From a virus, in the IMG/VR virus record IMGVR_UViG_3300025889_000885, positions 1 to 25,055 of that record: a stretch of DNA of 25,055 nt; one strand, written 5' to 3'. Both the position numbers and the translations under genes were made by a program. The notes below the pieces were generated by a model. It was given only the letters and a program-made list of their open reading frames with translations, ran no database searches and was not told the DNA's origin. Below are positions 1 through 6,650 of this stretch, piece by piece (position 1 is the stretch's first letter; every line of letters starts with the position of its first letter).

Positions 1-1
1 C

Positions 2-811
2 CCGGTTTCTACTGAAAAGCCAGAGCCAGAAAAGCATGAGTTGGATCAAATTAGCGAAAACGTACAAAAGCGTATTGCTAAATTGACAGCAAAGATGCGT
101 GAGGCAGAGCGCCGTGAGCAAGCAGCCATTGATTACGCTAGAAATGTCCAAGCCAAGGCGCAGGAGCTGGAACAAAAGTTGGTTACTACGGATCAGAGCC
201 GTGTGTATGAGGCTAAGTCCAGAGTAGAGACCCAGCAGATGCAGTTGAAGGCTATTATTCGCCGGGCGCGGGAAGAAGGCGATATTGACACAGAAACAGA
301 AGCCCAAGAACGGCTTATGCAACTGTCGTTTGAGCAGCGCCAACTGCAACAATGGGAGGATAGCCGTCCAGAGCCGCAAGCAGCACCTGTACAACAGCAG
401 GTTCAGCCACAGCAGCCTGTATATCAGCCTTCCGCGCCACAGCAACCAGCAGCGCCTAGTCCTCGGGCAGAGGAGTGGGCGGCTAGAAACGAGTGGTTTG
501 GGCAGGATAGGACGATGACGTACGCCGCATGGGGTATTCATCAGACTTTAATTGAGGAAGAGGGCATTGACCCCGATTCGGACGAGTACTATACTGAATT
601 AGACAACAGGCTCCGGAATGAGTTTCCGAACAAGTTCCGGGCTGCTCAATCAAACAGACAACGGTCGAACGTGCCAGCCGTTGCACCTGCTTCCCGTAGT
701 TCCGGGGTAAATAGTGCACGCAGGTCGGTGAAGTTATCACCGAGTCAAGTTGCTATTGCAAAGAAATTGGGTGTTCCGCTCGAGGAATATGCCAAATACG
801 TAAAGGAGTAA
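2..811 (+). CDS. Scaffolding protein, 5' end outside the window
   Basis: The frame is open to the left edge (first full codon at 2), so the true start lies upstream. A TTG at 41 is only an internal codon. The visible 269 residues begin with a long charged coiled coil (about the first 120), followed by a Gln/Pro-rich linker, an acidic segment and a basic C-terminal tail with a short helical motif (SPSQVAIAKKLGVPLEEYAK). A long coiled coil ending in a basic helix is the usual architecture of phage capsid scaffolds, where the C-terminal helices bind the coat protein. Position supports this: it lies just upstream of the decoration and major capsid genes. It would fill the procapsid and leave or be cleaved on maturation. 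No protease is visible in the window. An internal core protein is the alternative. Confidence 0.72.
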   Translation, partial: PVSTEKPEPEKHELDQISENVQKRIAKLTAKMREAERREQAAIDYARNVQAKAQELEQKLVTTDQSRVYEAKSRVETQQMQLKAIIRRAREEGDIDTETEAQERLMQLSFEQRQLQQWEDSRPEPQAAPVQQQVQPQQPVYQPSAPQQPAAPSPRAEEWAARNEWFGQDRTMTYAAWGIHQTLIEEEGIDPDSDEYYTELDNRLRNEFPNKFRAAQSNRQRSNVPAVAPASRSSGVNSARRSVKLSPSQVAIAKKLGVPLEEYAKYVKE

Positions 812-814
812 TAA

Positions 815-1285
815 ATGAGCCAAGAAAAACTTACTATCGACCGTGCCCCTCGTGCAACTCGTGAGAAGGAAGCGCGTCGCAAGCCTTGGGCTCCTCCTTC
901 ACGTTTGGATGCCCCTCCAGCACCTGCCGGTTTTCAGCATCGCTGGATTCGTGCAGAGATCAATGGATTTAATGACAAACAGCACGTCTTTGGCAGACTT
1001 CGTGAGGGCTATGAACTGGTCCGTAATGAAGAACTGTCCGAAGAATATCGCGATACGCTGCCTACCATTGAAGATGGTAAACATGCGGGCGTGATTTCTG
1101 TCGGGGGCTTGCTTTTGGCGCGTATTCCAAATGAGACTCTTGCCGAACGTAATGCTCACTACAACCGAAAGGCTAAAGAACAAATCCAAGCGGTAGACAA
1201 CGAGTTGATGCGTGAAAACGCGCATTCGACTATGCGTATCCAGAGCCCCGAACGGAGCTCTCGCACTACTTTTGGAAGCCGATAG
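815..1285 (+). CDS. Conserved phage protein of the head module, function unknown
   Basis: A protein of 156 residues starting 3 bases after the scaffold stop, with AAGGAG at 803-808 inside the end of the upstream gene. The N-terminus is basic and Pro-rich. The central part (about residues 40-110, from FQHRWIRAEINGFNDKQHVF to GGLLLARIP) looks like a compact folded domain. The C-terminus is a helical stretch (NAHYNRKAKEQIQAVDNELM) and a basic tail. As far as I recall, proteins with this pattern sit between scaffold and capsid genes in many uncultured marine phages. A head assembly or minor head role is inferred from position only. No catalytic motif is visible. Confidence 0.7.
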   Translation: MSQEKLTIDRAPRATREKEARRKPWAPPSRLDAPPAPAGFQHRWIRAEINGFNDKQHVFGRLREGYELVRNEELSEEYRDTLPTIEDGKHAGVISVGGLLLARIPNETLAERNAHYNRKAKEQIQAVDNELMRENAHSTMRIQSPERSSRTTFGSR

Positions 1286-1311
1286 GCTTCATAACCCTTT
1301 AGGAGATTCAA

Positions 1312-1896
1312 ATGGCAAACGTCGATAAAGCCTTTGGTCTGCGCCCTATGGGTAACCTTTCTGCTACTGGTGCACAGAAGCAGTATGGTTACAACATTGC
1401 GGACAACCAATCTGGCGCTATCTATCAGGGCGACCTCGTCACCCTTTCTGGTGGTTACATTGTCAAATTTGATGCAACCTTGCACACCGTAGCTGTTGGT
1501 GTGTTTAATGGTTGCAACTATATTGACCCAACGTCGGGCAAGCCCACTTGGAGTAACTATTACCCCGGTTCCGTCAATATCACAACTGGCCAAATCACGG
1601 CAGATGTAATCGACGATCCTAATCAATTGTTCCTGATCCAAGCAGACGAAGATGTTGTTCAAGCTGATATTGGCCTGAATGCCGCTATCGCCTACACGGC
1701 AGGTAGCACTGTCACTGGTGTTTCTGGCACTGAGTTGGATTCGTCCAGCATTGCCAATACTGCCGGTCTAGTGCTGAAGATTGTGGGTAATTACACCGCA
1801 CCGAACAATACCCTCGGCCAGAATAATGTCGATGTTATTGTGAAGATTAACGCACACATGTATGGCAGCGCTGGCGTTGCTAATACTGCACCGTAA
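1312..1896 (+). CDS. Head decoration-like structural protein
   Basis: 194 residues, with TAGGAG a few bases before the ATG. The sequence is rich in Gly, Thr, Val and Asn and predicts mostly beta strands. It starts MANVDKAFGLRPMG and has a central GVFNGCNYIDPTSGKP segment of a kind seen next to capsid genes in environmental phages. It lies directly upstream of the major capsid gene, the usual place of capsid-cementing or decoration proteins (compare lambda gpD before gpE). It probably binds the outer surface of the expanded head. The fold assignment is inference; another minor head protein is possible. Confidence 0.62.
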   Translation: MANVDKAFGLRPMGNLSATGAQKQYGYNIADNQSGAIYQGDLVTLSGGYIVKFDATLHTVAVGVFNGCNYIDPTSGKPTWSNYYPGSVNITTGQITADVIDDPNQLFLIQADEDVVQADIGLNAAIAYTAGSTVTGVSGTELDSSSIANTAGLVLKIVGNYTAPNNTLGQNNVDVIVKINAHMYGSAGVANTAP

Positions 1897-1909
1897 TAGG
1901 AGCTAAGTC

Positions 1910-2833
1910 ATGGCTATTTCTCGTTCGCAACTCGTTAAAGAGCTGGAGCCCGGCCTGAACGCTCTGTTCGGCATGGAGTACAACCGCTACGAAAACGAGC
2001 ACACTGCAATCTTCTCTGTTGAATCTTCTGACCGTGCATTTGAAGAAGAGGTCATGCTGACCGGCTTCGACGAAGCACCAACGAAGAATGAAGGCGCTGG
2101 CGTGAACTACGACTCCGCACAGGAATCGTTCACTGCTCGTTACACTCACGAAACCATCGCTCTGGCGTTTGCCCTGACCGAAGAGGCCATCGAGGACAAC
2201 CTCTATGACCGTCTGGCAGGTCGTTACACCAAGGCTCTGGCTCGTTCAATGTCCTACACCAAGCAAGTTAAAGCGGCTTCTGTGCTGAACAACGCGTTCA
2301 ACACTACTGGCCCTTACAATGGTGGTGACGGCGTGTCGCTGTGCAACAGCGCACACCCAACCGCTCTTGGCCCATCGTTTAGCAACGTGCCTACAACGGC
2401 AGCTGACCTGAACGAAACTTCGCTGGAACAGGGCATTATCGATGTCGCTGGTTTCACCGACGAACGTGGCCTGAAGGTCGCTCTGACTGTTCGCCGCATG
2501 ATCATTCCTAAGGAACTGCAATTTACCGCAGAGCGCCTGATGAAATCGACCCTGCGTACCGAAACGGCAGATAACGACATCAACGCCATCAAGTCGATGG
2601 GCATGGTCCCCGAAGGTTACTTCGTGAACCACTTCTTGACCGATCCTGACGCATGGTTCCTGATGACCGACGCGCCAAACGGCATGAAGATGTTCCAGCG
2701 TTCCGCGATCAAGACCGCCTTTGAAGGCGACTTTGATACCGGCAACGTTCGTTACAAGGCCCGTGAGCGTTATTCGTTCGGCTGGTCAGACCCCCGTGCA
2801 ATTTGGGGTTCGGAAGGCTATACCCCAGCCTAA
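1910..2833 (+). CDS. Major capsid protein, HK97-fold type
   Basis: 307 residues with AGGAG upstream of the ATG. The N-terminal part (SQLVKELEPGLNALFGMEYN, then SSDRAFEEEVMLTGFDEAP) resembles major capsid proteins of uncultured marine phages and the Mu gpT-like group of HK97-fold coats. An N-arm, a long helix around TEEAIEDNLYDRLAGRYTKAL, and a C-terminal domain with RRMIIPKELQFTAERLM fit that fold. Codon use is dominated by CGT, CTG, AAC and GAA and looks more biased than in neighbours, as expected for the most abundant virion protein. A strong terminator follows at once. It assembles around the upstream scaffold to form the icosahedral shell. Confidence 0.88.
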   Translation: MAISRSQLVKELEPGLNALFGMEYNRYENEHTAIFSVESSDRAFEEEVMLTGFDEAPTKNEGAGVNYDSAQESFTARYTHETIALAFALTEEAIEDNLYDRLAGRYTKALARSMSYTKQVKAASVLNNAFNTTGPYNGGDGVSLCNSAHPTALGPSFSNVPTTAADLNETSLEQGIIDVAGFTDERGLKVALTVRRMIIPKELQFTAERLMKSTLRTETADNDINAIKSMGMVPEGYFVNHFLTDPDAWFLMTDAPNGMKMFQRSAIKTAFEGDFDTGNVRYKARERYSFGWSDPRAIWGSEGYTPA

Positions 2834-2846
2834 TGGGGAAAACGAG

Positions 2847-2874
2847 AAAAGGGGCCTACGGGCCCCTTTTCTTT
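2847..2874 (+). terminator. Rho-independent terminator after the capsid gene
   Basis: A 10-bp perfect stem (AAAAGGGGCC paired with GGCCCCTTTT, 2847-2856 and 2861-2870) closes on a UACG loop. The loop and its closing C-G pair match the very stable cUNCGg tetraloop class. The U-rich 3' arm continues as CTTTT. It starts 13 bases after the capsid stop and is the only clear terminator in the window. It would end or attenuate head-gene transcription and protect the capsid mRNA 3' end. Confidence 0.93.
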
Positions 2875-2916
2875 TACTGTCAATAGTGTATATTTGGCTT
2901 ATTCCGGGACTTTTCC

Positions 2917-2961
2917 GGCATATCTGACAGCCCCGGCTGACGACATGCAGACAGATATGCC
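2917..2961. repeat. Perfect 10-bp inverted repeat between head and downstream genes
   Basis: GGCATATCTG at 2917-2926 and its exact reverse complement CAGATATGCC at 2952-2961 are separated by 25 bases. The spacer holds a smaller palindrome, CAGCCCCGGCTG (2928-2939). The element lies in the 151-base non-coding gap 2834-2984, after the terminator and 23 bases before the next ATG. It has no T-tract, so it is not an ordinary terminator. It could be an operator, an RNA processing hairpin or a leader structure for the small-gene operon. I could not identify a convincing sigma70 promoter in this gap. Confidence 0.6.
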
Positions 2962-2984
2962 CCTAACTCGCATGTGAGGACAAA

Positions 2985-3170
2985 ATGGCTCAAACCTCGT
3001 TTTCCGGCCCAGTATTGCTGGGCGCATTCACCGTAGCAACTGCTCCTGTCGCAAAAGTAGGCTCTGTCGCGTATTTCGCAGATGGTGCTGCGGGTTCGCC
3101 CGTACTTGCCTTCTATGATGGCACTGACTGGCTTCGTTGCGACACTCTTGCCGCTATTTCTGATTCTTAA
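2985..3170 (+). CDS. Small conserved phage protein, unknown
   Basis: 61 residues with GAGGA upstream of the ATG. It opens with a short hydrophobic, Ser/Thr-rich stretch (SFSGPVLLGAFTVATAP) and ends with a beta-hairpin-like segment containing AFYDGTDWLRCD. This end resembles the short phrases of phage fibre and decoration proteins that describe a value attached to a surface loop. It is the first gene after the terminator and inverted repeat, so it probably starts a new transcription or processing unit. Function is unknown; a small virion protein is the likeliest guess. Confidence 0.62.
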   Translation: MAQTSFSGPVLLGAFTVATAPVAKVGSVAYFADGAAGSPVLAFYDGTDWLRCDTLAAISDS

Positions 3171-3183
3171 TTAGGGGGTCGCC

Positions 3184-3462
3184 ATGGGTTACATGAGCGA
3201 TGTACAGAGTACCTATTTAGATGGGAATGGGGCTATTTTCACGGGCCGCACTCGCGTAAAAGGGGTATATGTTTCCCCTGATACAGGGGTAGGAGCGGTG
3301 GAAATCACGGATGGAAGTGGTGGTGCCACCCTTTACAAAATAGATGTTCCTGCGGGGAGTAGCGCTATTTATATGCCGCTTCCTGAGGATGGTATTTTGT
3401 TTAAAAATGGGGCATATGCAGTCCTAACCACTGTTATTTCCGCTACATTCTTCTGGGCATAA
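3184..3462 (+). CDS. Small beta-rich protein, probable minor virion component
   Basis: 92 residues, with AGGGGGT before the ATG. The sequence is rich in Gly, Val, Thr and Ala. Alternating hydrophobic positions (RVKGVYVSP, GAVEITDG, ATLYKIDVPAG, SAIYMPLPEDGILF) suggest a small beta sandwich. The pattern of an N-terminal ligand-like loop and a C-terminal A-V-L-T-T-V strand is common in short proteins encoded near phage capsid genes. No enzyme motif, signal peptide or membrane segment is present. Assignment as structural rests on composition and position. Confidence 0.62.
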   Translation: MGYMSDVQSTYLDGNGAIFTGRTRVKGVYVSPDTGVGAVEITDGSGGATLYKIDVPAGSSAIYMPLPEDGILFKNGAYAVLTTVISATFFWA

Positions 3463-3473
3463 GGAGCCGGATC

Positions 3474-3701
3474 ATGATGATGAAGATGAACAAAAAACGT
3501 AAGAAATCGGGCATGTCGATGGATAAGGGCATGTCGATGGCCAAGTCCAGTAAAAAAGGCATGGCGGGCGATGACATGTATAGCATGGATTCAATGCCTA
3601 TGAAAAAGATGGGTGGCGGCACGGTGGGCTACGCCAAAGGCGGTATGGTGGAGTGCCGTGGCAATGGTGCAGCACGTGGCAAAAAGTGTCGTATTTGCTA
3701 A
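3474..3701 (+). CDS. Met/Lys-rich small protein with Cys-rich C-terminus
   Basis: 75 residues, of which 15 are Met by my count and many are Lys. KGMSM/DSMPM units repeat through the first 46 residues. The C-terminal part has GYAKGGMVECRGNGAARGKK, with cysteines at 61, 72 and 75, and the last residue is Cys. Short proteins with a GG-x-V-x-C-R-G-x-G-A-A-R-G type end are frequent in environmental phages, but their role is unknown to me. GGAG lies upstream of three consecutive ATG codons; the first is used here. It shares the YAxGGM motif with the proteins at 4225 and 21738. High charge suggests nucleic acid or head-interior association, which is inference. Confidence 0.66.
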   Translation: MMMKMNKKRKKSGMSMDKGMSMAKSSKKGMAGDDMYSMDSMPMKKMGGGTVGYAKGGMVECRGNGAARGKKCRIC

Positions 3702-3704
3702 ACA

Positions 3705-3992
3705 ATGCCTTCCCGTAAGGAAAAGCCAATAGCCACCTCGGTCAAGTCGGGTAATTTTCGCCCGACAAAGGCCGGGGCGGGCATGACAAAAGCAGGAGTA
3801 AAAGCTTACCGCCGGGCTAATCCCGGCAGTAAGCTTCAAACTGCCGTCACTGAGGACAATCCCACGGGGAAACGTGCAGAGCGTCGTAAGTCGTATTGCG
3901 CCCGCAGTGAAGGGCAGATGAAAAAATTCCCTAAAGCAGCGGCTGATCCAGATAGCCGATTGCGACAGGCCCGGAAACGATGGAAGTGTTAA
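3705..3992 (+). CDS. Basic phage protein of the RKS-F/Y-CAR family (DUF6321-like)
   Basis: 95 residues, strongly basic. The central KAGAGMTKAGVKAYRRANPG segment, RRKSYCAR (Cys65) and the ending RLRQARKRWKC match a family widespread in cyanophages and other environmental phages, which I remember as DUF6321. The family has no established function. The start is 3 bases after the previous stop and lacks a good ribosome site, so it is probably translated by coupling. The Cys-terminated tail is shared with two neighbours. DNA binding or packing inside the head is a possible role, unsupported by a known domain. Confidence 0.75.
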   Translation: MPSRKEKPIATSVKSGNFRPTKAGAGMTKAGVKAYRRANPGSKLQTAVTEDNPTGKRAERRKSYCARSEGQMKKFPKAAADPDSRLRQARKRWKC

Positions 3993-4235
3993 ATGGAAAT
4001 GATCCTGTGGAACTCGCTTTTATCCTGCTTGCTTGCTTTATTTGCATGGATAATCCGGGAAAAATCGGAAGAACTACAGCGTATTCAGATATTGTTGAAT
4101 CGTACGCGGGAAGAAATCGCCAAGGAATATGTAACAAAACCTGAAGTTCACGCAGATATTAATCGTGTTTTGGATCGGTTGGACCGTTTGGACGCAAAAC
4201 TTGACCGTTTAATGGAGGTAAGGAATGCCAGCTAA
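3993..4235 (+). CDS. Small membrane-anchored coiled-coil protein
   Basis: 80 residues. A hydrophobic segment at about residues 4-21 (ILWNSLLSCLLALFAWII) is followed by a charged helix. The second half, from TKPEVHADINRVLDRLDRL to the end, has a clear leucine heptad. The ATG directly follows the previous stop (TAAATG). An N-terminal membrane helix plus coiled coil resembles an inner-membrane spanin subunit or a small holin-like accessory. The real lysis genes are 9 kb away and no outer-membrane partner is seen, so I do not assign lysis function. Proteins of this form are common small phage genes of unknown role. Confidence 0.66.
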   Translation: MEMILWNSLLSCLLALFAWIIREKSEELQRIQILLNRTREEIAKEYVTKPEVHADINRVLDRLDRLDAKLDRLMEVRNAS

Positions 4236-4557
4236 AAGCGCCAAACAAAAGAAATTAATGGACGCAGCGGCGCATAATCCGGCGTTTGCAAAAAAGGTAG
4301 GTATCCCGGTCAAGGTTGCAAAGGAATTTAGTGGTGCTAGTAAGGGCATGAAATTTAGAGATGGCGGCGTTGCTCGAGTTGGAAGAGCAGTAGCAACGGA
4401 TAGACGAGATCCCGATATCGGTAAAATGATTGGGCCGGGCAACCCTCCAAGTATGAAGCACAAGGGAAAATCAGGTCTTAATGAAGAGACCTTTGCCAAA
4501 TCAAAAGGCAAACGATACGCTTCTGGTGGCATGGCAAAAAAAGGTAAAAGGTGCTAA
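4225..4557 (+). CDS. Basic small phage protein with SKAQQ-like N-terminus (DUF3008-like)
   Basis: 110 residues overlapping the upstream gene by 11 bases, with ATGGAGG/AAGG preceding the ATG. The N-terminus (MPAKSAKQKKLMDAAAHNPA) fits a widespread short-protein family with a PA-x-S-x-x-Q-x-x-L-M motif, recalled as DUF3008. It continues with a basic region containing FRDGGVARVGRA, and the C-terminus is RYASGGMAKKGKRC. The Gly-Gly phrases match those in the proteins at 3474 and 21738, and the last residue is Cys. It overlaps no downstream gene (next ATG immediately follows the stop). Function unknown; virion or DNA association is possible. Confidence 0.7.
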   Translation: MPAKSAKQKKLMDAAAHNPAFAKKVGIPVKVAKEFSGASKGMKFRDGGVARVGRAVATDRRDPDIGKMIGPGNPPSMKHKGKSGLNEETFAKSKGKRYASGGMAKKGKRC

Positions 4558-5229
4558 ATGGCAACCTCTGGGACAACAACCTTCAATTTAGAATTTGATG
4601 ACCTAATTGAAGAGGCATATGAGCGTTGCGGTCTTGAAAATCGAGACGGCTACGACATGAAGACTGCTCGACGGTCTTTAAATCTGTTGTTCCTTGAGTG
4701 GGCCAATCGGGGACTCAACCTGTGGACTATAGAACAACGTCAAGTGACGATGGTGTATGGGCAAGCTGAATACACGCTCCCTGCCGATACGGTGAATGTC
4801 CTTTCTGCGGTTATCCGAACAGGTTCTGGCCAGACGCAGCAAGATATTACGATTGACCGTATTAGCCAGAACGAATACCTGCATCTTCCGGACAAGAATA
4901 CAGAAGCGCGTCCTGCACAATACTATGTGCAGCGTACCTCTTCGCCAAAATTGTTTGTCTACCCTGCCCCCGACAATACAGAGTCATATATTTTCAGGTA
5001 TTACGCTGTTCGCCGTATTGAGGATGTTGGGGCCTACACAAATACGTCAGATGTGGTTTTCCGGTTTTTACCGTGCCTAGCAGCAGGTCTTGCTTATCAC
5101 CTTTCTCTTAAAAAGGCTCCTGAACGCACAGTGATGCTGAAGCAGTTGTATGAAGAGGAGTTTGCACGAGCAGCACAGGAAGATAGAGATATTGCGAGTG
5201 TGTATTTAACGCCTGACTTGGGGTATTAA
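4558..5229 (+). CDS. Head-tail adaptor protein (SU10 adaptor / P22 gp4 functional type)
   Basis: 223 residues. The N-terminal helical part (DDLIEEAYERCGLENRDGYD, then ARRSLNLLFLEWANRGLNLW) is followed by a beta-rich domain (AEYTLPADTVNVLSAVIRTG). PAQYYVQRTSSPKLFVYPAP comes next, and a C-terminal helical domain (FRFLPCLAAGLAYHLSL) closes the protein. Helical bundle plus beta insert is the layout of podovirus adaptors (T7 gp11, P22 gp4, phage SU10 adaptor) that ring the portal and connect it to the nozzle. I recall close matches in many uncultured phages labelled tail tubular or adaptor protein. The start follows the previous stop directly (TAAATG). Confidence 0.72.
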   Translation: MATSGTTTFNLEFDDLIEEAYERCGLENRDGYDMKTARRSLNLLFLEWANRGLNLWTIEQRQVTMVYGQAEYTLPADTVNVLSAVIRTGSGQTQQDITIDRISQNEYLHLPDKNTEARPAQYYVQRTSSPKLFVYPAPDNTESYIFRYYAVRRIEDVGAYTNTSDVVFRFLPCLAAGLAYHLSLKKAPERTVMLKQLYEEEFARAAQEDRDIASVYLTPDLGY

Positions 5230-5230
5230 T

Positions 5231-5563
5231 ATGGCGGGCTATGCGGATGGAAAATACACGCAAGCCATATGCGATAGATGTGGGCAGCAGTATTTTTTGA
5301 AAGAGTTAAAAAAGGAATGGACGGGCTTTAAGGTTTGTCAGGAATGCTACGAGCCGAAGCATCCACAACTAGAGCCTAAACGCGGTATAAATGAGCCAAT
5401 TGCAGTTTACAACCCTAGGCCAGACGGGGTGCAAACGGTTCTAGTTTCATTGGGGTACGGCGGGGATTCGACGTTTGCTTCGGTAGGTATGCAGCCAGCT
5501 CCAGTAGCAAAACCGTTAACTGCAAGTGGATCAATTTCATCAGTGACTGTGACGATCACATGA
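5231..5563 (+). CDS. Zinc-ribbon phage protein
   Basis: 110 residues. Four cysteines form two CxxC knuckles, C14/C17 (ICDRCG) and C36/C39 (VCQECYEPKHPQLEP), spaced as in zinc ribbons. The second half (KRGINEPIAVYNPRPDGVQT onwards) is Gly/Ser/Thr-rich and looks like a beta tail. Genes with the same CDRCG...W-T-G-x-x-V-C-x-x-C pattern lie between adaptor genes in many environmental phages. It may be a small structural stabiliser that needs zinc; that function is inference. It is one base from the upstream stop and overlaps the next gene as ATGA, so the three are probably co-translated. Confidence 0.72.
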   Translation: MAGYADGKYTQAICDRCGQQYFLKELKKEWTGFKVCQECYEPKHPQLEPKRGINEPIAVYNPRPDGVQTVLVSLGYGGDSTFASVGMQPAPVAKPLTASGSISSVTVTIT

Positions 5564-6222
5564 ATTATACGGAACTAAAAGAGGCGGTTGCAGACTATAC
5601 GCAGAATGAGTTTACTGCGACGGAGTATGCTACTTTCACAAAACAAGCAGAGCAAAGAATATACAACTATGCCCAACCGGCTAATTTGCGTAAAAACGTC
5701 ACGGGTACGCTGACTTCTGGTAACAAGTATTTATCTTGCCCCACTGATTTTTTATCGGTGTATTCCATTGCGATAATCAAAGACGGGGACTACACTTATT
5801 TATTAGATAAAGACGTTAACTTTATTCATGAAGTATATCCATCGGCGAGTGGAACGGGCGTACCAAAATACTATGCCTTGTTTGGCCCCACGGTAGTTAC
5901 AGGCACAATCACGGATGAGTTAAGTTTTATTCTTGGTCCTACTCCGAACAGTGCGTATACGGTAGAGTTGCACTATAACTATTATCCAGAATCAATAGTA
6001 GATGCCGCAGATGGCAGAACATGGTTAGGGGATAATTTTGATACGGTACTCTTCTATGGTGTTTTAATGGAGGCATATACGTTCATGAAGGGCGAACCAG
6101 ACTTGCTCCAGCTTTATGATGCCAAGTACAAAGAAGCTATTGCCTTGTACAAAGCGCTGGCAGATGGTAAACAGCGTGGCGATATGTATCGTGACGGGCA
6201 GGTCAAATATCCGGTGAAATAA
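5560..6222 (+). CDS. Second adaptor-like protein
   Basis: 220 residues, ATGA overlap with the zinc-ribbon gene. Its layout mirrors the protein at 4558. There is an N-terminal helical region (YTELKEAVADYTQNEFTATE, with KQAEQRIYNYAQ), then a beta domain (KYLSCPTDFLSVYSIAIIKD; VPKYYALFGP; YTVELHYNYYPESI) and a C-terminal helical region (WLGDNFDTVLFYGVLMEAYTF). This is the pattern of SU10-type adaptor proteins, recalled as Pfam SU10_adaptor. Two adaptor-fold proteins in one genome could form successive rings below the portal. It could alternatively be the sole true adaptor, with the 4558 product playing another connector role. Confidence 0.7.
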   Translation: MNYTELKEAVADYTQNEFTATEYATFTKQAEQRIYNYAQPANLRKNVTGTLTSGNKYLSCPTDFLSVYSIAIIKDGDYTYLLDKDVNFIHEVYPSASGTGVPKYYALFGPTVVTGTITDELSFILGPTPNSAYTVELHYNYYPESIVDAADGRTWLGDNFDTVLFYGVLMEAYTFMKGEPDLLQLYDAKYKEAIALYKALADGKQRGDMYRDGQVKYPVK

Positions 6223-6641
6223 TGGCAATAACACAGACATGGACAACTAGTTTTAAGCGTCAAGTTTTGCTTGGGGAGCACGACTTGGACACAGATATTT
6301 TAAAAATAGCGCTATATACAAGTTCAGCGGTGTTGGGGCCTGATACTACGGCATATACGACGGCGGGGGAGATAAGTGGATCGGGCTATACCGCGGGCGG
6401 TATCGCACTTACCAATGTGACGGTAAATAGTGGAGATGGTATAGCGTATGTAGATTTTGACAACCCAACGTGGGCAGGAGCATCGTTTACGGCGAGAGGG
6501 GCGTTGATATACAACAGTAGTAAAAGTAATAAATCAATGTTTGTTTTGGATTTTGGGACAAATCAAACTGCTGTGAATGAAACATTTATGTTGGATCTGC
6601 CCGCAGATAATCCAACATTTGCTTTAATTAAATTGTCTTGA
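6222..6641 (+). CDS. Beta-rich virion protein with SFKxQ-LLGxHD N-terminus
   Basis: 139 residues, overlapping the previous stop by one base (TAATG). The N-terminal TTSFKRQVLLGEHDLDTDIL leads into alternating strands (LKIALYTSSAVLGP, EISGSGYTAGGIALTNVTV, GIAYVDFDNPTWAGASFTAR, GALIYNSSKSNKSMFVLDFG). This is a very common short phage protein that I know from many genomes only as a hypothetical structural protein. Likely roles are a tail or baseplate-like surface subunit. No catalytic or membrane feature is seen. Codon use is AT-richer than in the capsid gene. Confidence 0.7.
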   Translation: MAITQTWTTSFKRQVLLGEHDLDTDILKIALYTSSAVLGPDTTAYTTAGEISGSGYTAGGIALTNVTVNSGDGIAYVDFDNPTWAGASFTARGALIYNSSKSNKSMFVLDFGTNQTAVNETFMLDLPADNPTFALIKLS

Positions 6642-6650
6642 GAGGTAGTT

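Noticed and set aside
2246-2632. Long open frames on the minus strand within the capsid gene (and others elsewhere).
   Set aside because: They are antisense to clear coding sequence, have no ribosome sites and no recognisable protein features; they reflect codon bias of the + strand genes.
2875-2916. Possible sigma70 promoter after the terminator, with TATATT at 2889-2894.
   Set aside because: No acceptable -35 box at 16-18 bases upstream. The segment overlaps the terminator tail.
3993-4235. Spanin or second holin, from an N-terminal membrane helix and coiled coil.
   Set aside because: No partner lipoprotein gene, and the gene is far from the lysis pair. Membrane protein of unknown role is safer.
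4531-4557. A AAA AAA slippery heptamer near the end of gene 4225, a possible -1 frameshift site.
   Set aside because: A -1 shift meets a stop after one codon. It would only replace the last four residues (and the terminal Cys), with no downstream stem seen. Probably a plain lysine run.
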